Assembly: GCA_050180015.1 (NCBI GenBank) | Contig: JBFXEO010000043.1 | Location: forward strand, 1 to 15,909 | Source of the DNA: JBFXEO01 sp050180015 | GTDB taxonomy: Bacteria; Bacteroidota; Bacteroidia; Bacteroidales; Tenuifilaceae | DNA length: 15,909 nt | Direction: 5' to 3' | In this document: positions 6,724 to 13,956 of the stretch, piece after piece | Layout: every line of letters begins with the position of its first letter | How positions within the stretch are numbered: position 1 is the stretch's first letter | The notes under the pieces: generated by a model | What the model saw: the letters and a program-made list of their open reading frames with translations, nothing else | The model's database searches: none | Told to the model about the DNA's origin: nothing | Position numbers and translations under genes: made by a program

Positions 6724-7821
6724 ATGAAGCATCATAAAGAACATAAAAGTGCACTTACCGTTAATCCGGGAATTGAGCAACCCCCATCGGTCAATAACGA
6801 TGCCGTTAAACGTTTTAAGGAATGCAGGCGTAGCCAGCTCTCCGTGAATGAGTACATGGATGGAATCCTGAGTAAAAACATTACCACACTTAGCCGGGCA
6901 ATTACCCTGATAGAGAGCTCATTACCACAGCACAATGAGTTGGGCCAAAAGTTGATAGAGTTATGCCTGCCGTACTCTGGAAATTCTGTTAGAATAGGGA
7001 TAACCGGCGTTCCGGGTGTTGGTAAAAGTAGCTTTATTGAGGCTCTGGGTTCCATAATAACCGGGCAGGGACAGAGATTGGCCGTGCTGGCCATTGACCC
7101 GAGCAGCGAAAGGAGCAAGGGAAGCATTTTGGGCGATAAAACACGTATGGAAACGCTGAGCGCCAATTCCAATGCTTTTATACGCCCGTCCCCGTCGGCG
7201 GGATCGTTGGGCGGCGTTGCCCGCAAAACCCGCGAAACAATTATTCTTTGCGAAGCCGCCGGATTCAATACCATTTTCATTGAAACGGTTGGCGTTGGAC
7301 AAAGCGAAGTTGCCGTACATTCCATGGTCGATTTTTTTCTGCTGCTGATGCTGGCTGGTGCTGGCGATGAACTTCAGGGCATTAAGCGTGGAATTATGGA
7401 AATGGCCGATTTAATTGCCATAACCAAGGCCGATGGCTCCAACGTTGAAAAAGCAATGCTGGCCCGGGCCGAATACCAGAATGCCCTGCACCTGTTTCCC
7501 CCTTCGGAATCGGGCTGGATTGTACAGGCGGTAACCTGCTCGGCGATGGAGAAAACAGGCATTGTAGAAGTTTGGGAGTTGGTTAAAGGGTATGTCGATG
7601 TTGCCAAATCTAACGGATATTTTCAGCATCGGCGAAGCAGGCAGGCAAGGTACTGGATGTACGAGTCCATAAACGAGTCGCTGAAGAATCATTTTTACCG
7701 CGATAGGGATATTCTAGCGGACATCCAAACCATGGAGAATGAGGTCACCGACAATAGGATCAGTTCATTTGTAGCAGCCCAGCATTTACTCGACAAATAC
7801 TTTAAGAAATACTCGGAGTAG
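6724..7821 (+). CDS. meaB: MeaB/ArgK GTPase, methylmalonyl-CoA mutase chaperone
   Basis: G3E-family P-loop GTPase that gates and protects the adenosylcobalamin cofactor of methylmalonyl-CoA mutase in the succinate-propionate pathway. Walker A is GVPGVGKSS at 95-103. The family signature DPSSERSKGSILGDKTRM lies at 125-142, the switch segment ETVGVGQSE at 187-195, and AGAGDELQGIKRG at 211-223. The G4 base-recognition motif is TKAD (234-237) where MeaB proteins normally have NKAD; Thr is tolerated there in other GTPases. The N-terminal helical region (about 25-85) and C-terminal dimerisation arm (about 300-365) are present, and 365 residues is full length. The mutase subunits are not in the window, so they must be elsewhere if the pathway operates. 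It lies between the cotransporter and thiF with short gaps. Confidence 0.93.
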   Translation: MKHHKEHKSALTVNPGIEQPPSVNNDAVKRFKECRRSQLSVNEYMDGILSKNITTLSRAITLIESSLPQHNELGQKLIELCLPYSGNSVRIGITGVPGVGKSSFIEALGSIITGQGQRLAVLAIDPSSERSKGSILGDKTRMETLSANSNAFIRPSPSAGSLGGVARKTRETIILCEAAGFNTIFIETVGVGQSEVAVHSMVDFFLLLMLAGAGDELQGIKRGIMEMADLIAITKADGSNVEKAMLARAEYQNALHLFPPSESGWIVQAVTCSAMEKTGIVEVWELVKGYVDVAKSNGYFQHRRSRQARYWMYESINESLKNHFYRDRDILADIQTMENEVTDNRISSFVAAQHLLDKYFKKYSE

Positions 7822-7853
7822 TTATTAAAACAGCCATTGTGCTTAATATAAAG

Positions 7854-8462
7854 ATGCCTACCTTCGATCAAATTAAATCAACCTTAAAAAATTATACCGT
7901 TGGAATTGCCGGTGCTGGCGGATTGGGTAGCAATGTGGCCATGATGCTTACCCGCGCCGGCGTGGGAAAGCTGGTTGTTGCAGATTTCGACATAGTTGCG
8001 GAGAGTAACCTGAACAGGCAATTTTACTTTAAGCATCAGGTTGGATTTAAAAAGGTTGATGCACTTAGGGCTAATCTGCTAAGTATCAACCCGGATTTGT
8101 TGCTCACCACGCACAATGTTAAGCTTGACGAAGAAAACCTCTTCCGTTTTTTCCCGGATGTAGATGTTATGGTTGAGGCATTTGACGGGGCTGACATGAA
8201 GCAGATTATTATTGAAAAGTTCCAGGCGGAAATGCCAGGTATCCCGCTTGTCGCGGGCAATGGCATGGCCGGCTGGGGCAATTCCAATACCATGAAAGTA
8301 CAGCAGGCGGGGAATCTTTTTCTTTGCGGCGATGGATACTCAGAGGTTACCGTTGAACTTCCGCCAATTGCCCCCAGGGTTACTATATGTGCTGCCATGC
8401 AGGCCAATGTAGTACTGGAAATTCTGCTCAACCGGGAAGCAGAAATAAAAGCTAACCCCTAA
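7854..8462 (+). CDS. thiF: ThiF-family E1-like adenylyltransferase, short form (ThiF family 2)
   Basis: Activates the C-terminal Gly-Gly of a ubiquitin-like sulfur carrier by adenylation. The nucleotide-binding loop GAGGLGS is at 20-26, followed by the acidic strand end ADFD (43-46) and the E1 signature SNLNRQ (51-56), then G-x-K-K at 64-67. At about 202 residues it is the short type: it lacks the paired CxxC zinc site of the longer ThiF/MoeB enzymes, and only two cysteines are seen, in LFLCGD and TICAAM. A GTG at 7839 could add five residues, but the ATG at 7854 gives the usual start. The ThiS-like carrier follows 51 nt later. No other thiamine genes (thiC, thiE, thiG, thiH) are present, so the pathway served, thiazole synthesis or another sulfur transfer, is not fixed by context. 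Confidence 0.85.
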   Translation: MPTFDQIKSTLKNYTVGIAGAGGLGSNVAMMLTRAGVGKLVVADFDIVAESNLNRQFYFKHQVGFKKVDALRANLLSINPDLLLTTHNVKLDEENLFRFFPDVDVMVEAFDGADMKQIIIEKFQAEMPGIPLVAGNGMAGWGNSNTMKVQQAGNLFLCGDGYSEVTVELPPIAPRVTICAAMQANVVLEILLNREAEIKANP

Positions 8463-8513
8463 AATAATTAACCCAATTTTACATTAACTTTGGGGCGAAA
8501 CTTTGTACCAGGA

Positions 8514-8723
8514 ATGGAGATAATTTTGAATAACAACCCCGATTTTATCGAAACAAGTAAAAAAAGCATTACCGTTGCGGAGCTGCTTGCACTTAAAAAC
8601 TTCAGCTATAAACTGCTGGTGGTTAAGGTAAACAATACTCTTGTGCGGAAAGATCAGTATTCGTCGGCAACAGTTAAGGATGGCGATAATGTACAGGTTA
8701 TTCATCTAATTACCGGAGGATAA
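8514..8723 (+). CDS. thiS: ThiS-like sulfur carrier protein
   Basis: Ubiquitin-fold (beta-grasp) carrier of 69 residues that ends in the diagnostic ITGG, the Gly-Gly tail that is adenylated and thiocarboxylated. The central stretch VKVNNTLVRKDQY and the later VKDGDNVQVIHLITGG follow the ThiS pattern (VA-V-N---V-R--w, DGD-I-I---GG). The ATG at 8514 starts at MEIILN, the natural first strand; a TTG at 8490 in the same frame would add eight residues with no family support. It follows its likely activating enzyme ThiF and ends one base before ftsB. MoaD is the main alternative for a small GG-tailed protein, but the length, the LLALKNFS helix and the DGDNVQ turn favour ThiS. Confidence 0.87.
   Translation: MEIILNNNPDFIETSKKSITVAELLALKNFSYKLLVVKVNNTLVRKDQYSSATVKDGDNVQVIHLITGG
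8715..8720 (+). promoter_or_regulatory. Shine-Dalgarno sequence for ftsB inside the thiS Gly-Gly codons
   Basis: GGAGGA lies 4 nt before the ftsB ATG. These six bases are also the GGA GGA codons for the terminal Gly-Gly of ThiS. It is the clearest Shine-Dalgarno match seen in the window, in a phylum that seldom relies on such sites. Confidence 0.5.
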
Positions 8724-8724
8724 T

Positions 8725-9042
8725 ATGGCTCAAAATGCTCCAAATATATGGAAATGGTTGCTGGCGAGGTTAAAGAATAAATTTTTTATAACAGGCCTTA
8801 TATTTATCCTTTGGATGTTAATCTTCGATAACAGCAACTGGGTTTCGATGATCGGCACTCAGCGAAAAATAAACGAAATGGGAAAGGAGCAGGAGTACTA
8901 CAGGCAAAAAATCAGCGATGATAAACGAAAAATAAAAGAGCTAAGGACCAATAACGAGAATTTGGAGAAGTTTGCCCGGGAGCAATACCTGATGAAAAAG
9001 CCCAACGAAGACATTTTTATTTTTGATGAGAAAGATTTATAG
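8725..9042 (+). CDS. ftsB: Septum formation initiator, FtsB/DivIC family
   Basis: Bitopic inner-membrane division protein that joins FtsL and FtsQ/DivIB in the divisome and helps activate septal peptidoglycan synthesis. The 105 residues have a short cytoplasmic N-terminus, one transmembrane helix (about 19-36, KFFITGLIFILWMLIF), a periplasmic coiled coil (about 45-85, rich in K/E with heptad I, M, L) and the conserved end FAREQYLMKKPNEDIFIF, where the segment after the coil matches the family motif AR-x-x-y-m-k-p-x-E. The start is one base after the thiS stop and has a good Shine-Dalgarno, so translation is probably coupled. It closes the plus-strand run; the next gene follows after 138 nt. 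Confidence 0.9.
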   Translation: MAQNAPNIWKWLLARLKNKFFITGLIFILWMLIFDNSNWVSMIGTQRKINEMGKEQEYYRQKISDDKRKIKELRTNNENLEKFAREQYLMKKPNEDIFIFDEKDL

Positions 9043-9089
9043 CCGTTTTTTCCCTTCCTGTAGCGCAGAAAGATACAACCAAATATATT

Positions 9090-9118
9090 TACGATTTTTC
9101 GTGAAACCCCGAATCGTA
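9090..9118 (+). repeat. Inverted repeat between ftsB and galM
   Basis: TACGATT (9090-9096) and AATCGTA (9112-9118) are perfect 7-bp arms around a 15-nt loop, followed by a short AATTTTTG. It could be a weak terminator of the preceding run or a regulatory stem. The stem is AT-rich, so termination is doubtful. Confidence 0.3.
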
Positions 9119-9180
9119 TCAATTTTTGAATACATATTGAACCCACCCATTGGCCGGTAATAATTTTAAAAAAATTTTGT

Positions 9181-10215
9181 ATGCACTTTACTGTTAACCC
9201 TTTTGGAAAAATTGATGATAAGCAGGTATCCCTGTACACATTTATAACCGACAGCGGGTTAGAAGTATCGGTAACAAACTACGGGGGAACAATCACCTCC
9301 ATTAATTCAAATCACGGTAAAAAGCCATTACGGCTAGTTTACGGGTTTCCCGGGTTAAATCCATACATTAACTCCGATATATATGCGGGGGCCATTGTGG
9401 GTAGGTATGCAAATCGGATTGCTGGTGCGGAATTCTGTATTGGTGAAAACACTTACAGGTTAAATAAGAACGAGGGGGAAAATCAACTTCATGGAGGTAT
9501 CTCTGGCTTTAACCGGAAAGTCTGGGAAACGCAGCTCTGCGGGCAGGCCAACGGGGTTTGTACCCTCAAGCTTTACCTGCATAGCCCAAGCCTCGATGAG
9601 GGATTTCCGGGAAATCTCGATGTTTGGGCTACATACCAGATTGCTGCCGATAATAAAATTACGCTAAGTTACCTTGCCAAAACCGATGGGCCTACCCACG
9701 TTAACCTAACCACGCACAGCTACTTTAACCTTGGAGGTTTTGAGGGCAACGTGCTCGATCACCTGCTCACCATCAATGCAAACCGGTATTTACCGGTTAA
9801 TGGAGAGTTAATCCCCACAGGTACGTTAACCGACCTTGCGGGTACACCCTTCGATTTTAGGAAACCCAAGGCCGTTGGGGCCGATATTGACCTGGTGGAT
9901 AACCTGTACGACCACTGTTTTGTGCTGAATAATCCTTCGCTGGAGGAACCTTCGGCTATTCTAAAAAATCCAAAGAATAACATAACGTTGAGCATTTACA
10001 CCACCCAGCCGGGGATTCAATGCTACACACCGTTGATAAAGCCAAAACATAACGGCGTAATTTTTCCTGTTCCGGAAAACGGGAACTGGGCAGTTTGCCT
10101 TGAGCCCCAGCATTTCCCGAATTCCCCTAAAACACCACATTTCCCATCTACGCTTCTTTTGCCCGGCAAGGAGTACCAGCAAACAACTATTTTTTGCTTT
10201 GATTTAGGAGATTAG
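9181..10215 (+). CDS. galM: Aldose 1-epimerase (galactose mutarotase)
   Basis: Interconverts the alpha and beta anomers of galactose, glucose and related aldoses so that they can enter the Leloir pathway. All three catalytic positions known from GalM are visible: H104 in QLHGG, H179 in TTHSYFNL (proton donor) and E308 in CLEPQHFPNSP (base). The N-terminal NYGGTITSI and the YAGAIVGRYANRI segment are also typical. At 344 residues it is full length. There is no signal peptide or lipobox, so it should be cytosolic, unlike some Bacteroidota homologues that are exported. It stands alone, 138 nt after ftsB, with no galactokinase or transporter nearby. A LacI-type dyad lies 29 nt after its stop codon. 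Confidence 0.94.
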   Translation: MHFTVNPFGKIDDKQVSLYTFITDSGLEVSVTNYGGTITSINSNHGKKPLRLVYGFPGLNPYINSDIYAGAIVGRYANRIAGAEFCIGENTYRLNKNEGENQLHGGISGFNRKVWETQLCGQANGVCTLKLYLHSPSLDEGFPGNLDVWATYQIAADNKITLSYLAKTDGPTHVNLTTHSYFNLGGFEGNVLDHLLTINANRYLPVNGELIPTGTLTDLAGTPFDFRKPKAVGADIDLVDNLYDHCFVLNNPSLEEPSAILKNPKNNITLSIYTTQPGIQCYTPLIKPKHNGVIFPVPENGNWAVCLEPQHFPNSPKTPHFPSTLLLPGKEYQQTTIFCFDLGD

Positions 10216-10243
10216 AATTTTTCCTCAAAAGCCCGTAGAACCT

Positions 10244-10267
10244 CAATATGCAAACGTTTTCATATTG
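10244..10267. promoter_or_regulatory. Near-perfect 24-bp dyad with LacI/GalR-type core, possible operator
   Basis: CAATATG (10244-10250) and CATATTG (10261-10267) flank AAACGTTT (10252-10259). The whole 24 bp is self-complementary apart from one mismatched pair (positions 10251 and 10260). The GCAAACGTTTTC centre resembles operators of the LacI/GalR/PurR family. It is 89 nt before the AOR ATG and 29 nt after galM. No regulator gene is in the window. Confidence 0.5.
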
Positions 10268-10355
10268 ATAATAGTCATATTTTATACCTAAATTTACCCA
10301 TACATTTACACCGGATCTTACGCCGAACAAACCATAACCATAAACATAAACATAT

Positions 10356-12512
10356 ATGAGCGTTCAGGAAAAGGTAAAGCAGATGAGGCTGCTAAACCAG
10401 TGGAACTATGAATGGAAACCTCTTTTTAGGGGCTATACCGACAAAATTTTATACGTAAATGTCGGTAGCAACGAAGTAAAAGAAAAGCTGGTACCACCGC
10501 AGATGAAAGAAAAATTTATTGGCGGGAAAGGTTACGGGCTAAGGCTTTTGTGGGACGCTACAACGCCTACCACTCAATGGAGCGATCCGGAGAATGAAAT
10601 TATCATCAGCTCAGGGCCCATAGGGGGGATTACCCAGTACTCCGGTACGGGCAAGTCTTTGCTGGTAAGCATTTCACCACAAACCAACTCTGTGATGGAT
10701 TCAAACGTAGGCGGTTTCTTTGGCTCATTCCTAAAATTTTCGGGCTTTGATGCCCTTGAACTTCAGGGGAAATCCGATAAGGACGTTATTATTTATATCG
10801 ATGGCATTAACCATAAGGTGGAGATATACGAAGATCCCGGTTTCTCAGTGGATTCTCACTTACTTGCCGAGGAGTTAACCGAAGCGTTTGCCACAGGGGA
10901 AAGGGATTATAAAAATATAGGCATTGTATCTACCGGCGCGGGTGCAGAGCACTCTTTAATAGGAATGGTAAACTTTACCTTTTACGACCCGAAGCGCAAA
11001 AAGGTAAGGCTGAAACAGGCTGGCCGTGGCGGCATTGGCACGGTAATGCGCAACAAGAAGGTTAAGGCCATTGTTGCCCGGGTTGAAGGGGTTAAGGGAA
11101 ACCTGAACAATGTTGCCAATCTGGATGCAATTGTTGAGAGGGGCCGTAGATACCAGAACGAAATTCGTGAACTCGACGATCAGCAGTGCCAGATGCGCCG
11201 GAAGGGTACGGCAAATATTGCCAACGTTATGAACGATTATGACCTGCTACCAACGCATAACTTTAAGTTTGGCAGTTCGGTAGATGGGCAAAAAATACAC
11301 AGCAATGTTTTCAGGGATAAGTATTTCACCCAGAACATACCCGATGGGTGCTGGATTGGATGTGCCATGAGCTGCTCGAAAGGAGTTGACGATTTTGTAC
11401 TTAAAACAGGTCCGTACAAGGGGCAAAAGGTTATTGTCGATGGGCCTGAATACGAAACCGTTGCCGGGCTTGGCTCCAACCTTGGTATTTTTGACCCGGA
11501 GGCAATCATCGAGGCAAATTTCTACTGCGATACTTATGGTATATGCACCATTACATGGGGAACCTGTATGGCATTCGTCATGGAATGCTACGAAAACGGG
11601 ATACTCAATAAGGCGCGTACCGGTGGTTTAGACCTTAACTTTGGCCAGTTCGAGAATATGATGGAAGTTATGCACCAGCTTGCACGTGGCGAAGGATTTG
11701 GTGTTATTGTTGGTGTGGGTGTCCGCAAGATGAAAGAGTATTTCGTGAAAAATTTTGGTGCCGATGCCGCCTTCCTTCAGGATATTGGAATGGAGAATAA
11801 AGGGTTGGAATACTCGCAGTACGTATCCAAGGAATCGTTGGCGCAACAGGGTGGCTATGCAATGACCAATAAGGGGCCACAGCACGACGAGGCCTGGTTA
11901 ATTTTCATGGATATGGTTAACAACCAGATACCAACCTTCGAGGATAAAGCGGAGGCTTTGCATTACTTCCCCATGTTTCGTACTTGGTTTGGTTTACAGG
12001 GATTATGCAAGTTACCCTGGAACGATGTTGTTCCCAGGGGAAATGCGGAGACCGATGAGCCCCATAAAATTCCCGAACATGTAGATAACTACGTTACCAT
12101 TTACAACGCCGTAACGGGTAATAATATAGATAAACACGGGTTGATTCGCCAGAGTGAACGGGTTTACAACTTCCAGCGTATATTCAACATTCGCCGTGGG
12201 TATGGGTTGCGTAGGCACGATGCCCAGCCCTACCGGGCATGTGGGCCTGTTACCCGGGAGGAATACCTGAGCCGCGAGGAGCGTTATGACAAGCAGCTAA
12301 AGGATTGGCTGGGAGTTGATACAACTCAAATGAGCCTTGAGGAGAAAATGGCTGCCATGCGCAAGTATCGTGAGAACAGGTATGAGCAGTTACTCGATGC
12401 TGTTTATAAACGTCGTGGCTGGACAAATAATGGCGTTCCTACCGTAGAGCACCTTAAGGAAATAGGAATGGATTTACCTGAACTTATTGAAGTGGTGAAG
12501 CCATTGCAGTAA
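10356..12512 (+). CDS. Aldehyde:ferredoxin oxidoreductase (AOR) family tungsten/molybdenum enzyme
   Basis: Predicted cytosolic oxidoreductase of 718 residues carrying a tungsto- or molybdo-bis-pyranopterin and one [4Fe-4S] cluster; characterised relatives oxidise aldehydes to acids with ferredoxin as acceptor. The N-terminal domain contains IGGKGYGLRLLW (about 55-66), SSGPIGG and the pterin-contact signature GRGGIGTVM (223-231) followed by KKVKAIVA. The cluster ligands are C332, C336 and C340 (CWIGCAMSC) plus C551 in GLQGLCKLPW. The first spacing is C-x3-C rather than the C-x2-C of Pyrococcus AOR, which places it in a divergent branch of the family. Its substrate is unknown. It has no partner subunit beside it, a possible operator upstream and a strong terminator downstream, so it is a single-gene unit. 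The ferredoxin at 1194-1361 is a plausible electron partner. Confidence 0.88.
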   Translation: MSVQEKVKQMRLLNQWNYEWKPLFRGYTDKILYVNVGSNEVKEKLVPPQMKEKFIGGKGYGLRLLWDATTPTTQWSDPENEIIISSGPIGGITQYSGTGKSLLVSISPQTNSVMDSNVGGFFGSFLKFSGFDALELQGKSDKDVIIYIDGINHKVEIYEDPGFSVDSHLLAEELTEAFATGERDYKNIGIVSTGAGAEHSLIGMVNFTFYDPKRKKVRLKQAGRGGIGTVMRNKKVKAIVARVEGVKGNLNNVANLDAIVERGRRYQNEIRELDDQQCQMRRKGTANIANVMNDYDLLPTHNFKFGSSVDGQKIHSNVFRDKYFTQNIPDGCWIGCAMSCSKGVDDFVLKTGPYKGQKVIVDGPEYETVAGLGSNLGIFDPEAIIEANFYCDTYGICTITWGTCMAFVMECYENGILNKARTGGLDLNFGQFENMMEVMHQLARGEGFGVIVGVGVRKMKEYFVKNFGADAAFLQDIGMENKGLEYSQYVSKESLAQQGGYAMTNKGPQHDEAWLIFMDMVNNQIPTFEDKAEALHYFPMFRTWFGLQGLCKLPWNDVVPRGNAETDEPHKIPEHVDNYVTIYNAVTGNNIDKHGLIRQSERVYNFQRIFNIRRGYGLRRHDAQPYRACGPVTREEYLSREERYDKQLKDWLGVDTTQMSLEEKMAAMRKYRENRYEQLLDAVYKRRGWTNNGVPTVEHLKEIGMDLPELIEVVKPLQ

Positions 12513-12531
12513 GATTGAACTGACATCAGTT

Positions 12532-12564
12532 AACCCCCAAAAATTTTTCTGGGGGTTTTTCTTT
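12532..12564 (+). terminator. Intrinsic terminator of the AOR-family gene
   Basis: AACCCCC (12532-12538) pairs with GGGGGTT (12551-12557). The stem extends through an A5/T5 pairing above a CT bulge and is followed by a T-rich run (12556-12564). It begins 20 nt after the stop codon, a strong rho-independent terminator. Confidence 0.85.
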
Positions 12565-12623
12565 GTGCTCGCAGTTTTGCTGTATATAGACTCCATTAGT
12601 AAATTATACGTTTTTTAATGTAT

Positions 12624-12656
12624 AACGCTGTCAGGGTTTTAAACCCTGACAGCGTT
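12624..12656. repeat. REP-like palindrome, 16-bp perfect arms
   Basis: AACGCTGTCAGGGTTT (12624-12639), one T, then its exact reverse complement (12641-12656). It lies between the AOR terminator and the serpin gene and has no T-tail, so it is not a simple terminator. A 13-nt part of one arm (AACCCTGACAGCG) recurs at 14611-14623. Dispersed palindromes of this kind are typical REP elements. Confidence 0.75.
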
Positions 12657-12769
12657 TGTGTAAAAGATATAATAGACGTTCATATAAATCAGGTGTAATT
12701 TTGTTAAAGTCATCCCGGCAGATCAACTTATCCATCGAATTTGTTGTATCTTAGTAAAAATTTATAGCC

Positions 12770-13945
12770 ATGAACAGAGTAGTTATCCTTGGGGCATTGC
12801 TGGTAGCCACGCAAACCGTAAGCGTCCAACAGGCCCCGGAATCAGTTTCAAAATTTGCCTTCGACCTGTATAAACACATATCGATGGATAAAGGTGAAAA
12901 TGTGGTTTTTGCCCCTTTTAGCATTACCCCTGCATTTGGTATGGTGACGTTAGGCGCAAAGGATGAAACCGAAAAGCAGCTGTTGCAGGTGTTTCGCTTT
13001 CCGGATAACCAACCATCGTTACACGTTAATTTAGGCAAGCTTCAGCGCACTATTCAGCACGATGCCCATAGTTCTATAGATATTAGTATTACCAATCGGG
13101 TTTGGATGGAAAAAACGTACCGGGTAAACCCGTCGTATCGCCGAAGCCTTCAAAAATTTTATGGTGCTAAAGTTGCCCCGGCCGATTTTACCCGAAACCC
13201 TGAAATGTCGAGAGAAAAAATTAACAAAACGGTACAGGCCGATACTAAAAATTATATCAAAAATTTGTTACCGCAGGGCAGCGTTACTGGTGTTACCCGC
13301 TTGGTATTAACCAACGCCATTTACTTTAAGGGAAAATGGGCAGTACCTTTTGATACAAAGAAAACATCGCAGCGTAATTTCAGCTTATCATCGGGCGAAA
13401 CGGTGAAGTGTGCCACCATGTTTGTAGAAGATACAATGGGTTACTTTAAGGGGGATGATTATGAAGCCTTACAGCTTAACTATAAGGGGAATAATTTATC
13501 CATGTTGATTTTGTTACCCAACGAGGGCGTAAAAATTTTGGACTTTGAGCAGGAACTTAGCTACGAGCTATACATAGATGCCATAAATGGCTTGACCCGC
13601 GATAAATTTGGTGTTTACCTGCCAAAATTTAGGATCGAAACGGGGCTATCGCTGAAGAATACTTTGAGCGAAATGGGAATGCCTGTGGCTTTTACCGACA
13701 ATGCTGATTTTTCGGGAATTTCCGGCAAAAAGGATTTGAAAATCTCCGATGCTTTTCACAAAGCTTTCATTGAGGTTTCGGAGGAAGGCACAACCGCTGC
13801 CGCAGCCACAGCCGTGGTAATAGCCATAAAATCGATGCCACGGATGAATAGCTTTGCTGCAAACCGTCCCTTTGTTTACATACTAAGGCACAACAGCAGC
13901 AATACCATTCTGTTTATGGGCAAGGTGGAGAACCCCAACAAGTAA
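12770..13945 (+). CDS. Serpin-family serine protease inhibitor
   Basis: Suicide inhibitor of serine (or cysteine) proteases that traps its target after cleavage of an exposed reactive-centre loop. The serpin fold is full length (391 residues) with the hallmarks NVVFAPFSI (48-56), NAIYFKGKW, LSMLILLPNEG and, near the end, AFIEVSEEGTTAAAA and NRPFVYILRH. The loop hinge EEGTTAAAAT (338-347) has small residues at P14-P8, as required for loop insertion, so it should be inhibitory. Counting from the hinge puts P1 at K354 and P1' at S355, predicting a trypsin-like target; R358 is the other candidate. The N-terminus (MNRVVILGALLVATQTVSV) looks like a weak signal peptide, so export is likely but not certain. 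The AlbA_2 gene follows 11 nt after the stop. Confidence 0.93.
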   Translation: MNRVVILGALLVATQTVSVQQAPESVSKFAFDLYKHISMDKGENVVFAPFSITPAFGMVTLGAKDETEKQLLQVFRFPDNQPSLHVNLGKLQRTIQHDAHSSIDISITNRVWMEKTYRVNPSYRRSLQKFYGAKVAPADFTRNPEMSREKINKTVQADTKNYIKNLLPQGSVTGVTRLVLTNAIYFKGKWAVPFDTKKTSQRNFSLSSGETVKCATMFVEDTMGYFKGDDYEALQLNYKGNNLSMLILLPNEGVKILDFEQELSYELYIDAINGLTRDKFGVYLPKFRIETGLSLKNTLSEMGMPVAFTDNADFSGISGKKDLKISDAFHKAFIEVSEEGTTAAAATAVVIAIKSMPRMNSFAANRPFVYILRHNSSNTILFMGKVENPNK

Positions 13946-13956
13946 TACCTTGCCGT

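Noticed and set aside
6732..7325. Long open frame on the minus strand (197 codons)
   Set aside because: It lies wholly antisense to meaB, whose motifs are complete, and its translation shows no family features.
8490..8723. Longer version of thiS starting at TTG
   Set aside because: The extra eight residues precede the natural first beta strand; the ATG at 8514 is the better start.
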